A stretch of 64,000 bases of DNA from Harmothoe impar. Its lineage: Eukaryota; Annelida; Polychaeta; Phyllodocida; Polynoidae. Below, piece by piece: positions 1 through 12,700 of the stretch. Made by a program: the position numbers and the translations under genes. The stretch spans positions 5,342,861 through 5,406,860 of the forward strand of contig OX381716.1 of the NCBI GenBank assembly GCA_947462335.1, read 5' to 3'. Under the pieces are notes generated by a model that searched no databases, was not told the origin of the DNA, and saw nothing but the letters and a program-made list of their open reading frames with translations. The first letter of the stretch is position 1. Each line of letters starts with the position of its first letter.

Positions 1-155
1 ACAGCCTGTAGGTATGGTTATATGAGTTAAATATCGTTGTACAGGGGGTAACAGGTGGATTTTGTACTCTGCCGATCATGTACGGCCACCGATCATGTAC
101 GGCCACCGATCATGTACAGCCAAATAAAAGTTGCATCGATCTGGTGAGAGTGAGC
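1..155. mobile_element. Right end of a GATCATGTAC-repeat DNA transposon (truncated by window edge)
   Basis: These bases are the near-exact reverse complement of 56878-57036, the left end of the complete copy at 56878-57812. They end in GGTGAGAGTGAGCC, matching the right terminus of that copy, and contain three CCGATCATGTAC-type subterminal repeats. No coding capacity is visible. The rest of the element lies outside the window. Confidence 0.75.
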
Positions 156-3100
156 CTTTTATGTATGATGAGGGACAGAGGTTTTAACTATCATGTGAGA
201 TATGTCATCTGCTTTGTGAACCAATAAAAATGTACAGACATAGGTAATCAGAATAGGAATATTGTTCTGTTTAGTTTCAATCATTTTGATATCATATCAT
301 AACTTAATGTAGAATATCCTGAACCAAAAGTATATCTATTTTGAAGATTCCTATTTGAAATAAATGTTCCTTTATCATTATATAACTAGCATGCTTTTCT
401 TTTGATCAATATGTTTTCTTTTTCATAAAACAGCCTAGATGGCTTCATGAGAAGGTCTCCATGTTGCAAGATGTAATGATGTGTGGTTCATCTGGAGGAT
501 AAACCCGGGAAGCTGAATATCAAATGGACATTAATCTCCTTTAGGCTGATGTCACAGAATGTGCTTTCTGTCAGATAAAAATGAGACCAGCATGTGTCCC
601 TTACGTTCCCTCTGCCTGCAACATCCAGGAACAATCTATAGGAGGGCAAAGCAGAAGGGCATCAGGCCAAAAGTTGAGAATCTATGTGTGTGAGTGTGAA
701 ATGTCTCACTCAGGTAGGATAGGCAATTGTTCAGATTGCATGATACGTTGATGTGTTTGTCTGCTAGGAGGTACAACAGGAAACTGAATACCAAAGGGAC
801 AGTAATCCACTTCTGGCTGAAGTCATGAGAAGTGCTTTTTGTGAGATGAAAATGAGACTGAAACATGCCAATAACTGCCCTTTAGCCTCAACATGCAGGG
901 ATGCTGGTAGGCCTCTTACCTCACATCAGAACCAATTACAGGAACTATCTATAGGATGACACAACAGGAGGGCACTATTACTGTAGAGGTTAAGAGCTGA
1001 CATCTGCCTCTGTATAGTGTCATGAAAATCAGCTGTAACATGCCAATAACTGGGGTATACCCTCAACATGCAGGGAGGCTGGTTACTTCACCCTCAGCCT
1101 AACATCCACATCCACTGGTGAGCCTCTATTCGAACATCAAAACCAATTACAGCAACCATCCATAGGATGGCACAGCAGGAGGGCACCACTGATATAGAGG
1201 TTGAGAGCTGACATCCGGCTCTGTAAAGTGTCATTTGGCTGAGACAGGATGGCCAACATGCGGCCTGATTGAGTCGTTTTATTGTGTGTCTGCCGCCTAA
1301 CTCTCAATTTGTCACTATAAGCACATCTTTACAAGATCTACTGGGATGTTATTTGGCTCTAAAAGTGTCGCTAACAAGCCGTTTCATGACAGAATGGTAT
1401 GTCAAGGAATCCATCTGAGTGTCTTTGTGTAGGGAGCCTCAGCCCATTCTGGGATAAGACATGTGAGGCTGAAGCAACAAAAAAGCAATATGAGGATCAT
1501 TTGCCAGTCAGTTTTTTCTATTAACCACTTGTTGGGAATGCTGGTACAGTGGGCTGGTCTTGGTGCAGTTTGCAGAAAATGATCTGAGAAGTTTATCTGG
1601 GATTACACCCGGGAAGCTGAATCTCAAACAGACATTAATCACCTTCAGTGCTTTCTGTCAGATGAAAATGAGACCGGCACGTGCCCCTTATGTTCCCTCT
1701 GCCTGCAACATTCAGGAACCATCTGTAGGAGGGCAAAGCAGGAGGACATCACTAGTGTACAAGTTGTCTGTGAGTGTAAAGTGTCTCACTAAGGCAGGAC
1801 GGGCAATTATTCACATTGCATGATACATTGATGTGTTTGTCTGCTTGGAGGTACAACAGGAAGCTGAACACCAAAGGGACAGTAATCCACTTCTGGTTGA
1901 AGTCATGAGAAGTGCTTTTTGTAAGATGAAAATGAGACTGAAACATGCCAATAACTGCCCTCTACACTCAGCATGCAGGGATGCTAGTAAGCCTCTTACC
2001 TCACGTCAAAACCAATTACAGGAGCTATCTATAGGACAACACAGCAGGAGGACACTACTAGTGTACAGGTTGAGAGCTGCCATCTGCCTCTTTAAAGTGA
2101 CATGAAAATCAGCTGGAACATGCCAATAACTGGCCTTTACCCTCAACATGCAGGAATGCTAGTTACTTCACCCTCAGTCTATTTAAACATACACTGGTGA
2201 GCCTCTGTTCCAAACCAATTACAGCAACCATCCATAGGATGGCACAGCAGGAGGGCATTACTAGTGTAAAAGTTCAGGATTGATATCCATGGAAAGCTGC
2301 AAAGTGTCATTTGGCTGAGACAGGATGGCCAACATACGGCCTGATGGGGTCGTTTTATTGTGTGTCTGCCGTCTAACTCTCAATTTGTCACTATAAGCAC
2401 ATCTTTACAACATCTGATGGGACGTTATTTGACTCTAAAAGTGTCGCTAACAAGCCATTTCATGACAGAATGGTATGTCAAGGAATCCATATTCGTGTCT
2501 CTGTGTAGAGAGCTTCCTACTATAAGACCCATTCTGGGACAAAAAGATGAGAGGCTGAAGCACCCGAGGACCATCAACTTTCTTTATGGTATACAGCCAA
2601 TATGAGGGTCATTTGCCATTCTCTTTTTTCTCATATGTCACTATGCTAGTTAGGAATGCTGGTAATATGGGCTTGTTTATGAGATGGTAAGCTCGTTGCA
2701 GAGAAGAATCAAATTGTATCAAATGCCACATTTATAGAAGTGTGCCAATAAACAAAATGGTCTTGGTAAAGTTGGTCTCCTCTGTGAGGGACAATGATGT
2801 TGTGTAGGATCAACTCTTAATTCTCTCAGCTGGAACTTTTAAGGGCTCAGAATAAACAGGAATCACTTTCTAAATCTAATATGTCCAAAACCAACATAAT
2901 AGAAAATGAAGGCTCTGCTGTTGACAGTGTAGTCGTCTAGTTTACCAGAACATCCTATACCTGGTATAGATCTAAAGTCACATTATGTAGCCTTATGTGG
3001 GGGAAACAGAGAACAGCCCGACCTATAAAGATGCTTTTCTTGGAACCAAACCCAACCAATATGTTCAGCACACATCCTATTTGCTGGGAGTTCCACCTTC

Positions 3101-4341
3101 AGATTACCTGACTCCTGTGGGTGGAGGCTGAGGGAGTGGAGAGGGGATCTAGCACACAGTTGGTGCACCCGGGGGCCTCACTACTGTTCTACAGTTCTCC
3201 AGTCAATTCACAAAGGCCTTCCGAACCAGAAATGTAGAAGCACAACACAATGTGTGTACCCTTTTACTCAGATATTTCAATCTACTATGATCTTGTATCC
3301 ACTAGTAGGTTACCTGCATATAACATTGTAAAGGACAACACCAAGTTCACTGTTTTCACATACACCTCATACCCACAAAAAGGTCCGTCTGAAAAAACAT
3401 TGCATAAACATGTGTTAACTGTGGAAAGAGGGTATATCATATCATGTTTACTTCATAGTTTGATTCTCAATTTTCATGATTGCATAATTGCTTTCATACA
3501 TGGTTTAGACACATGTACACATGTACACATGTACCGTTGATCCTAAATCCTAACTACATCACCCATAGAATTCCAGTATTTGGAGCGCCATTTTGATGAT
3601 GCACATCATTGGCTCTAACATGTGTCAACTTATTGAGACTGACAACATTTGGTTTGACGCGGCTAGCATAGATAATCTATAATTGTCTAGTCACAGTGTG
3701 CCTTCCTGCAGCAGGCCCTGTTTTCATACCATAGCATTGAGCCTTATGAGTATAGTCCCTCCTAAGGGGAAATGTTCAATGTCCATGACTAACAGGCACA
3801 ATGCAAGATGTATAACTTGATTCATGGGAAACAATCTAGTCACTGCATTTCATGACATAACCACATTAGTGCATGCAGAATCCAGTGATTTCAAAGCAAC
3901 TGCCTGTATGGACAAAGAAATGATCAGGGCTTACTAAGCTCAGGCTCTGACACTTACTTAATCATATCAGCAGAAAAAGGGACTGGATGATGGCACAGAA
4001 TTTGAATCAACATTGACAATTAGTTTTTATCCTACTTTGATTAAATACTGAACTGAGCTATGTACCCACTGGGAATGGCAGTTGAACTTTAGCCGTCAAC
4101 AACGAAGCACTTACCAGTAGTACGGTAGCCCAGTGAGGACTGTGTGGCATGGTTAAGAGTCCTGTGACTCTTTCAGTTTTTCCCCGCAATACCCCTTCCA
4201 CTACAAGGAAGAGCTTCTGATTGTCAAAAATCTATTTCTCAAACTTTTCTTCTTAATGAATATATCAGTGTAATACCGATGATAACGTATAATTCTAATA
4301 CACCATTGTTACTAAGATAGCCTGATATCACTTGTTGCAAA
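156..4341. repeat. Duplicated non-coding host block D1, left part
   Basis: No gene is supported here. From about 178 the sequence aligns collinearly with 58929-61510 (same orientation, high identity with small indels), so it is one copy of a segmental duplication. Small ORFs in it are not maintained between copies. The only internal structure I see is a 1.08 kb tandem duplication, annotated separately. Confidence 0.7.
480..2605. repeat. Tandem duplication, unit about 1.08 kb, two copies
   Basis: The stretch from about 480 to 1500 recurs from about 1560 to 2600 with an offset near 1080-1085 bp; for example, the phrases around 621 and 1250 reappear at 1706 and 2328. The paralogous block near 58.93-60.0 kb contains the unit once, so this copy expanded locally. 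A more diverged relative lies at about 55790-56750. Within each unit a shorter phrase (near 887, 1063, 1967 and 2140) is itself repeated. Confidence 0.7.
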
Positions 4342-4506
4342 TTGATAAGTACACAAGAACGAGGTTGTTTGCCCGACTTGGCTCGTATCAGGGTGAAAGA
4401 TAAGGTATCAGCCTGAAACCCTTTATAAGGGTTGATGGCTGATACCTTATCTTGATCCCTGATACGAGCCAAGTCGGGCAAACAACCTCATTCTTGTATT
4501 TATCAA
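4342..4506. repeat. Long near-perfect hairpin at the left end of the Crypton-like element
   Basis: The arms run from about 4342 to 4418 and from about 4432 to 4506, with a short loop around CCCTTTATAAGGG. The left arm begins with the flanking TTGATAA and the right arm ends in its reverse complement TTATCAA (4500-4506). The candidate crossover heptamer therefore occurs three times around this element, once inverted. It may be a recombinase-binding end structure or a small foldback MITE that landed at the element edge. Confidence 0.75.
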
Positions 4507-5029
4507 GAAATGTGGATTAAATAAGGAAAAATAACGATTTTACTGTGTCATTTCGTCTCCTTCGCCTCCAGAGTCCGCCATCTTGGTTTTCGCCACTGTC
4601 ACTTCCGGTTTTGCGAGTACGCAAAAAAAAAAAAAAAGTCCCCCGAACTATCGTCTATATCGCCCTAATTTGTACAAATTAGGCCTACTATGCGATTAAA
4701 ACTTCTTATTTATTCCAAATGAAAGACGATTGAAGCATTTTCTGGTAAAAAATACCAAATAGATAACATCCGAACTACGATGTACGGACGCACAGCCTCA
4801 CTCTCCATACAGAGGTTTAGTATTATAAGTATATGTAGTATCTGTTTGGAGCTGGACTCGCAAAAAGGGTAAAAGATGCGTAACATATGTTGTCTCCGAG
4901 CAGAGGCTTTGTAGTATAACATTACAAAGAATATGCTTGAAGACCGATCGTACCGCCCCTGTTTTATGACGCTAGTCTAGATTTCGGCGCCACTGTTTCT
5001 CTATGGGAAAATTTTACGATCCATTTTCT

Positions 5030-5385
5030 CGCCGATCCATCATGTTTAGAAGCCTCAACCAAATTTTCTGGGGGGTTAAGGCCTAATTTACCTATTGTAC
5101 GTCCAAATATAGGATCTTTTCTCTTCCATGCGCTATGTTTTTTTCAATATAACTCGATTTTAAACCTAATAACCACCTTATTATTTTTCGGGGAAGTTGA
5201 TGAAACCACTCGCGCCCTGCCACTGTCAAGCGCTAGCCGGGCGGCCACACTTTTATCGTCTCAATTTTTCGCCGATACATCATGTTACAAAGCCTCAACC
5301 AAATTTTCTGGGGGGTTAAGGCCTAATTCAGCTATTGTACGTGTAAATATAGGATGTTTTGTAGTGCTTAGGCTTTGTTTCAAGC
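5030..5385. repeat. Spaced direct repeat inside the Crypton-like element
   Basis: About 85-100 bp at 5030-5125 recur at 5268-5365 with clear similarity; both contain the phrase CAACCAAATTTTCTGGGGGG. The offset is about 238 bp. It lies downstream of the recombinase stop codon in non-coding DNA. The stretch 4507-5980 otherwise shows no gene, apart from an A tract near 4623. Confidence 0.7.
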
Positions 5386-5980
5386 CGAAATATGCTATTT
5401 TAACCCCAAAACGAAGGCAATTAAAAAAAAATGATATCGTCTCAATCTGAATGTAGGTCAACGATCAGCTGATCGCAGCCTCCGGTGCTTTTTCGTATTT
5501 ACTCGATTTCATCGTTTTATTATAGAAAATCGATGTTAAACTGCTCGATTTGAATGGAATGTATCAAAAGTAAGGTGACAAACACTCAAAATATAACATA
5601 AATAAGATTTTTATTTCATCGTAAACGCCACTCCCCCCACGTTCTAGTTCAAAATATCCGCCCGGCGAGTGCCAGCAGACAGCTCGCACGAGGAGGCTTT
5701 CCACGCTTCAACTTGATAAAAGAAGACGAAATACGTGAAATATAGGAGGAAATACGCTTTGAACCAACCAGCACAACAAACATAAAGGTATAATGAAGGC
5801 ATTGACGGTCATATTAACACATGTTATCATCAATTTATCTTAATATTAGTGCAAGAGGCTGAAAGGTCAAGCCAAGTCAACTTGGTGCTGTCAGACATAC
5901 CACGGTCTGACACCGTCCCATACTTCATAGGACTGACGTTAAAGTCAGCATTCATCTGAGGGATTAAGGGATTCCGCTCA

Positions 5981-8900
5981 CTAGGAGGCCTGATCGTCCA
6001 ATGATTGTGAATTCGAAGGAGACACGTTCACTTGGGTCTGCGAACGGGTGTCCACGTTTCCATAATGAATGTGGACGTGGACTGCCCCGTTACCGGTTAT
6101 TGTGGCTCCGGAGAACATACCCGCCACCAAATCCTGGACCGGCGGCATCCCCCTGGTGCGCACCTGCACCGATCTAGGTCCTATGACCGGCCCAATTGCA
6201 CCATCCAAGACAGGAGCCGATCCGGGGATCACGACTGCAGCCGCAGGGGCCACGATAGGAGCCGATACGGGGGCCACGAAGACAGGAGCCGAAACGGGGG
6301 CCACAACCGGGCCTGATACGGAGTCCACCACAGAAGGCTCTGGAAGCGAGGCGGAGGAGGCTTCCTCGGCCTCCACTGCAGCTTCGTCGGTCTCCACCGG
6401 GGCCTCCGATACTCGCTTCTTCAGGAGGGAGCTTCCCGGAGTGATCGCATCGTAGGTTCTCTTCCGGCCCAGGGCGATATGATACATTTCTTTCTGCTGG
6501 GGAACGGAGGCTGTGGAGTACGCCTGAATCGAGTTAACATTTCGGTGCCCGGAGTACTGGATAAGAAGGTGCGAAGGTACACCCGCATGAAGAAGGTTGG
6601 TCATGTAGGTCTTACGCGGTGTGTGGCCCTTAATGGCCCCAGTGAGGCCCGCCTTCTTCTTCACTTCCTTCATTATCTTGCCGATAGAGTCGTCGCTCAT
6701 CTCATTCTTATCACCGTGCTTCCAGGGATACTCCATCTCCCATGTGGCCTTCCATATCGGAGTCAGGAAGAAGTGGACCTCCGGTTGCTTCTGGGCAGGG
6801 CTTCTCTTGTCCCGGATCCTTTTGTACATCCGTACGGGGCACCTCTCCTCATCGTCAAGTAGCCACATATTGGGGTTGTACATACGGGGGGCACCTTTGC
6901 CCTTTCGGGTCTTCGACAAGGTTTCCACGAAGTGAAGGTGCTCATTAGGTGTGCCCTCATCCACCATATAAAGGTGCTTCCATAACACGGCTGTTTGCTC
7001 TTGGCGACCCCGCCACCCGAAGCCATTAGCGAAGAAGAAGTACACAGTGTTCTGAATGGTTCGAGGGTCCTGACTCCCAAACGCACCCGTTTGCCAGCAT
7101 ATTTCCACATCCTCATCTGTGAGTGGTACGGCCATATTGGGTTTGTCCCCGAAGCCCAGGTCTTTCAATTCACATCGCCTTGTCTCGATGACTTGTCGAA
7201 GGAGATCAAAGTTCGAGTCAGTCATCATATTGACCGGATAGTTGTTATCACGGCAATATCTGCAAAATATAAAGGAAATTAGGAATTAATTGTGTGATTA
7301 GACCTCCAAGAGGAGAATTCATAATAGGTCTGGATCAAGTGTGACATTCCACGGATGGTACTGCAGTCATACAGGAGAGACCAGGGCGTCAAACCGTGAG
7401 TAGCCAAGTTTGCTTTGAATCTAACCATACAAGCCCTGCCACTGTGATAACGTTATATTTCAGGTTTAGCCTCGATATGACATACCCACACATTGATATC
7501 AAGCTCAAAATATGTGAATATATAGGAAACAGGCCAAAAATGGTTAATTTGTGCAAATACTATGACAAGGTAGCGAGGTTACAGTCGGCACGGGTGTGGG
7601 ACCTGGGTCATACTGAGGGGGGATTATATTTCAAAGTGCTGTATTTGGGTCAAAAATGGGTCTTTTAGGGTCAGGAAAAAAATAGGTGGTACTTCAGCAT
7701 GTCGACTTTACTCTAACTGAGGCTCAGACATTTTAGGGGCCTCAAAATATCCAAAAATTGAAAAAAGCAAACGCAAGTTGAGCAGCGACGAGGCCGTATA
7801 TAGGATTTCAACAGGGTTTAGAAGCTGAAGTGACCCTAACTCAGGGGGGGCTTGGGGGGTCTTAAAATTATTTTTATTAAATGGGATATCGCAATCTGGG
7901 ATATTAAACATGTCACCTTTTATATATATCAAGGGCAGATCTCAAAAATTGCTCTAACCCCCCCAAACAATTTTTTGTCGTTGAGCAATTTTTAAAGTGA
8001 TTCTAGTAGCATTCATGTTTGAGGGTCGTGCCGCTATTCGGTTTAGTCACTTCTACATGTTGGATTTCTTAATGAATCACATCACTAGAAAGGCCTGATA
8101 CTGGAGAGTTAAGAAAAAATTATTTTGGGGCTGCCCCCCCCCCTGTGTACAATTTTAGAGCATATTTTCAGTTTGGGTCGGGCCACTGTCAGTCGGCGCC
8201 CATAGACTCGCTATGTTAAAGCACTACCGGGTAGCGTCTCACCGAGTGGAAACCTCGCCATAAAAGTTCATTTTCCCAAATAACTACTGAATATAATGCA
8301 ATGGCACCTCAAAATCCTGTATCTGTGTTAAGTTGTCATCATGCCCGCAAAAGGATTTGCTCAAATACCGTCTCTAAGTACCGAAATAATTAAAAAAGCA
8401 AACTGAAGAAAATCGTTGGAAACCACGCTGTCATTTTTAAAGGCACCGCTACCGGGTACTATTCTTCACTTTGCTTTTTTAATTATTTCGGTACTTAGAG
8501 ACGATATTTGAGCAAATCCTTTTGCGGGGACTATGATAACTATGTACAGATACAGGATTTCGAGGTGCCATTGCATAATATCCAGTAGTTATTTTGTAAA
8601 CAGGGTTTGAATCGGGGACTTTGAGAATTTGGTCTAGCTCGTCGCCATTTTGTCAGTTTTCAGTGACATTTCCAAGAATCGAAAATTAAAATACTTAGGG
8701 GTGGAATTTTATTCTGGTTTTGACGTATGCTTTGTAGAAGGGTTCAATCTATTTATTCATCATATTTTTACCTTGCGGTACTAGTGTAATAACCCGTGAG
8801 GGTGTCTGGTTGGTGATACTTTTGTTGATCTGTTGCTTTGTCGATGGTCACTCCTTTCGGGAGAGGCTTGCGCACGCCGAGGATGAACGAGCACATCAGG

Positions 8901-9541
8901 GAACATAGCCTACGGGGTGGTATGTCAAGCACATCTCGATTTTCGTTTAATTCCACCTTGAAGAATGTGTGTACCTTCCTCATGACCTAAAAATAAAAAA
9001 ATTAGGGGTTATAATTAGTTAGATATCGATTAAAACAACTGCGCTATCTAAGTAAATTCTCCCAACTTAAATTCTCCCAAGGCGAGGCGCGCCGACACGC
9101 GTTCACTCAAAACATCAACAATGGCTTCATTTCTGCACTCACCGACGCTGTCTTTCGGACTGTGTTTTTATTTCTCCTCTCCTCTACATACGTCCTATGG
9201 GCTAACTCTTCTCTGTCAATATCCTCCTGGGTTGGGGGAGGAATTATATGCTCGTCATGTTCCTCCAGGTCGTCTCTAGATGGTGGTACAAACTCATTTT
9301 CCTCCACGTCGTCTGCTGGAGGAGTAGGCCTCACCTCCGGCTCCTCTGTCAAATCAAACTCAAAGAGATCGTTTAGAAGTCCGAATTCACCTGTTGTCTC
9401 CTCAGCACATTCATTCAATGCCTCTTCTACCAGCTCCTTAAGGGCCCACTTTTCGAAATTAAAAAAAACCTGGCACGCTACGGCTTGTGGAAGCCTTTCT
9501 TTTTCCCTTGGGGTGATGTTGGACCAAGCAAACGGCTCCAT
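5981..9541 (-). CDS. Spliced DUF3504-type tyrosine recombinase (Crypton transposase), 3 exons
   Basis: Recombinase predicted to cut and rejoin DNA through a tyrosine nucleophile, moving the host element. Exons are 9541-9143, 8986-8772 and 7259-5981, giving 630 residues. Donors GTGAGT (9142) and GTAAAA (8771) and acceptors TTTTTAG (8987) and TTTTGCAG (7260) keep the frame with phase 0 and phase 2 introns. The spliced product reads through the usual DUF3504 order: an RRNKNT segment at the end of exon 1, the helical core-binding region in exon 2, then RYCRDNNYP across the second junction. Catalytic candidates are R288, the HxxR box H417/R420, GH at 442-443 and Y452, with a lysine near 321-323. 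The C-terminus (about 500-580) is Ala/Pro/Val-rich low complexity. The ATG at 9541 sits in AAAATGG; earlier in-frame codons lack ATG. No inactivating change is seen, so it may be functional. Splicing is inferred from signals, not transcripts. Confidence 0.8.
8278..8597. repeat. Foldback (MITE-like) inverted repeat in intron 2 of the recombinase gene
   Basis: Two arms of about 125 bp (8278-8402 and 8470-8597) are inverted copies of each other around a short spacer that carries ACCGGGTA. It lies in the intron between 8771 and 7260 and would be removed by splicing. The rest of that intron (7261-8277) shows no gene. Confidence 0.75.
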
Positions 9542-9619
9542 TTTCGCTATAGCAGACGACGAGAAGCCAACCGGAACTAGTTTTGCGTCCCTACGAGTGG
9601 CTTCCACATATTCATACAC

Positions 9620-9752
9620 TCTGTGATCGGCCGGAAACGGAAGCCACCACCCTCAACTAACCCCCTGATACAGCCCCAAAATACCGGAAGTGGCCTGATA
9701 TGGCTTCCCCGTGTGACGTAGGTACGTTTGAGTATCGATTTAACCACATGGC
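9620..9752 (-). promoter_or_regulatory. Probable TATA-less promoter of the recombinase gene
   Basis: Read on the minus strand, this terminal segment upstream of the coding start contains ETS-like CACTTCCGG and TTTCCGG sites and a CRE-like TACGTCAC, without a TATA box. Position at the element terminus and upstream of the ATG supports a promoter. This is inferred from motif content only. Confidence 0.4.
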
Positions 9753-9759
9753 TTGATAA

Positions 9760-12700
9760 TGTTGTAGACTAGACCATACTATAGAACAGCAGGGTCTGAT
9801 GGTTGAATGTCATGCTGCTAGAGAGGGATCCTTGATGACAGCCTGTGGTGGGTGAGGAGGTACAGAGGATGGCGAGGACAGTAATTGAGGCTTGCATGCT
9901 TCCAGGGAGAAGCCACGTGCCATTTACGTCTTTAGAAAAAAATAAAGTCATTAGAAAGGAAAAAATAAACAAAGAGTGTTTATTATAGACTGACATGCAC
10001 AGCACCAACTGAACCAGGATGTATCATGCAATATAAAATGGGTCACTCGCCTGTACTGCATTGGTGCATCATGCCAACCCTTTCGGAGTGTCTCAGTCTC
10101 ATAAGGTCGGTATGATGCTTGAATGCAGCACTTATGAGTTACTCACATGCTGCTTGAATGCAGCACTGGTGAGTTACTCGCATGATGCTTGAATGCAGCA
10201 CTGGCGAGTGACTCGCTAGACAGCATGATGCATTAAGGCATCATTCTTTCCTCAAAGGGTTAATGATGCTGACTAAGCTGAGCCTGCTAGAGTGGCATCC
10301 CCAACAATCTACCAATTCCCCACAGCATCTCTGGTTCTGCACCATGGTGATTGCCTATTTAACAGTGGTGTGGGTCTGCCGTGATCGGATCACTCCTACC
10401 TTGTGGGGAATGAAAGGGGAGCTGGGAAAAGATGAAGGTAGGCAGAGAGAGCAACTCTCAGTGAATTAAGGTGCTGCAGGAGTGAGAGAGGGAGAAGGCA
10501 GGGAGGGGTAGAGGGAGGGTGTGAGGCAGTAGGTAAGCAGGATGTATGGTAGGTATGCAGGAAGCAAATATCAGCGGGAAGAAGAGACAAGCAGCCTTGT
10601 TGATGGTCCCTTGTTCAGCAGCTATAGGCAGAGGGATCAGAGGTCGGGGTGGTGACGTCAAGCTGTTTTGTGTCATAGTCTGAACCTGCCTCTGCTGATA
10701 TAACATAGGCAGCTTGGAGGTCTCTCAGCAGTAGGTCATGTTATGAGAAAAGTAAGTTGAGATTACATCAGAAGCAAGGTTTCACTCCCTTAAATGTCTC
10801 TCCCTGGCTTTTAGTCAGATAGAGAGTTGGGAACTCCCCGGGTACAGAGTCCAGATAGAACCCTGACCTCAGTGGTCCCTGGAGGATGGATATAGATGTG
10901 GGACATTATGCAGCAGGTTCTACAACCTCTACCCCACTCACTGTACATCAACACCCTCCGTGGTCTCCTTAGTGTGAGTTACAGCTGAGTTATGGGCAGC
11001 GTGTGGCTTACATCTCCTGATACAGGGTGGCTACATTAGGATATTGGTGCTCACTCCTGGAGGCAGAGAGCTGCATTAGCTGCTGGAGTTGGTGTAAAGA
11101 TGTCTCATCATGCAGGAAGTATGGCCCAGTAACTGGTGCATATCACAATGGTCAAATGGTGCATTTGATAACATCTTACAATTTTTCTGTGTATGAAACA
11201 AATAGCAGAATGGCAATAAAAAACTATTGCAAAGGAAAGCAAAGCATGTTGATACCATTTTACATTTCCTGATATCTCTACATGGGTAATTTCTATTCAC
11301 ACCATTAACACTTTAAGGGCAGCACGGTGCTTTAATGCTTCTATGCTAATTTGTAGGTATCGTATATGCAGAGTTTGTTAATGTATCATACCATTAGTCT
11401 TCTGACTGCATAAACAAAGGTTTGGCCCTCAGAGGTTTAGTGTATGCCTGCAAAATGGCACTGTGCCTCCTTTCATCCACCAATCAGAGGTCTGCACAGA
11501 GGCCATGTTAGGAATACTGGTGCCCCATGAGACAGGCACAAATTGGTAGGAGGAAGGCTTACACCAGACAAGGTCTTAGCTCTGGGGGAATGCTGGGTTG
11601 ATGAGATCAAGCAGATAAAAGGTCTTGGGGACGTCAGGGCCAGCTGGTAACACTGATCCACCTCATCAGGCTCGGCTTTCAAGGCTCAGGCTGTCCAGAT
11701 TCCCAGAACTAACTAACTTGTCCAGGTCCTGACGGTGCAATATCAGAATATCACCCTTATAAGGAAGGCTTGGCCATAGATGGATCTGGGTAGTACCTGT
11801 AAATACAAGTGACAAGATCTTTCCTGCAATCCCAGTGCAGCAGTTATGATGTTTTTTTCTACACAAATAACCAATGGATATATGCCATCCAATTTCTATG
11901 GGAACAACCATATGGAGGGAGAGAGCATATTGCTGTCGTTACATTGCTCTATTTCTGGTATACATTAAGAGGAATGCAGGTTGTGAAATGACCATTGTGA
12001 AGCCGGTATCTTTTTATCAGTAAGAATGGCAGCCCTCTCTAAGCCACTTGATTTATCCTTAGGCAGCTTGCGCAAAACGCCATTCAATGTCCTGTAAATA
12101 TTTGAGCAGGTCTAATGATACCATTTGTTCTCTCAGGCACGGCTTCATATCTCATACATTAGAACTACACAAGACATACCCACTGCAATATATGGCATAG
12201 CAACAATTGCATCAAGAACAACCACACCTATAACTCCCAAAAGAATAGCTCTTTCACCATATTGAAGACATAATAGACATTATTTAAACATTAGATATAT
12301 AGCTGTGTCATGCCACATGGTCCACTCAATAATTTAGCAGTTTAGCTGAACTTCATTTCTTGATTTCCCTGCCTCCCTTATATTGTCCTATAGTGTATAA
12401 ATACATGACCCTACTCCATACTTATATGGTAGACAGCATCAGGATTGTCAACCATTGGGAAATATATGGTTAAAACTACATAAGATATGCAATGTCATAG
12501 AAAAGGTCAATGGTGTCAATACAATCTCAATCTAACATGCAAATACAACAAAAAAAAACTCAAATCACTAATGGGAGCCTACTTTGTATTGGGTTTGTTA
12601 AATATTAAGTACTATTCCCAATATAGAAGGGACATTACAAGTAACACAGGGAGCCACAGTATATTCACTTCAAGCACATCATCTAATAACAGCATCAGTT

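Larger units (their letters stand above)
4349..9752. mobile_element. Crypton-like (tyrosine recombinase) DNA transposon, 5.4 kb
   Basis: The paralogous host block at 61.5 kb is continuous across this site, so these 5404 bp are an insertion. It is flanked by a 7-bp direct repeat TTGATAA at 4342-4348 and 9753-9759. No terminal inverted repeats join the two ends, which fits a tyrosine-recombinase element rather than a DDE transposon. It carries one spliced DUF3504-type recombinase gene on the minus strand, a long hairpin at its left end, a foldback repeat in intron 2 and a partial internal duplication. Classification as Crypton is from the recombinase family; the exact subgroup is not resolved. 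Confidence 0.75.

Noticed and set aside
636..866. Minus-strand ORF starting MFQSHFHLTKS, repeated at 1752-1946 and 59219-59467
   Set aside because: Conserved only because the DNA is duplicated; the downstream frame differs in each copy and no domain is seen.
2360..2605. 81-residue ORF with a similar counterpart at 59708-59998
   Set aside because: Shared by recent duplication only. The other two relatives (near 1300 and 56640) carry stops, and changes show no sign of protein constraint.
6032..6948. Plus-strand ORFs opposite the recombinase
   Set aside because: Antisense shadows of exon 3 with biased composition mirrored from the Ala/Pro-rich C-terminus.
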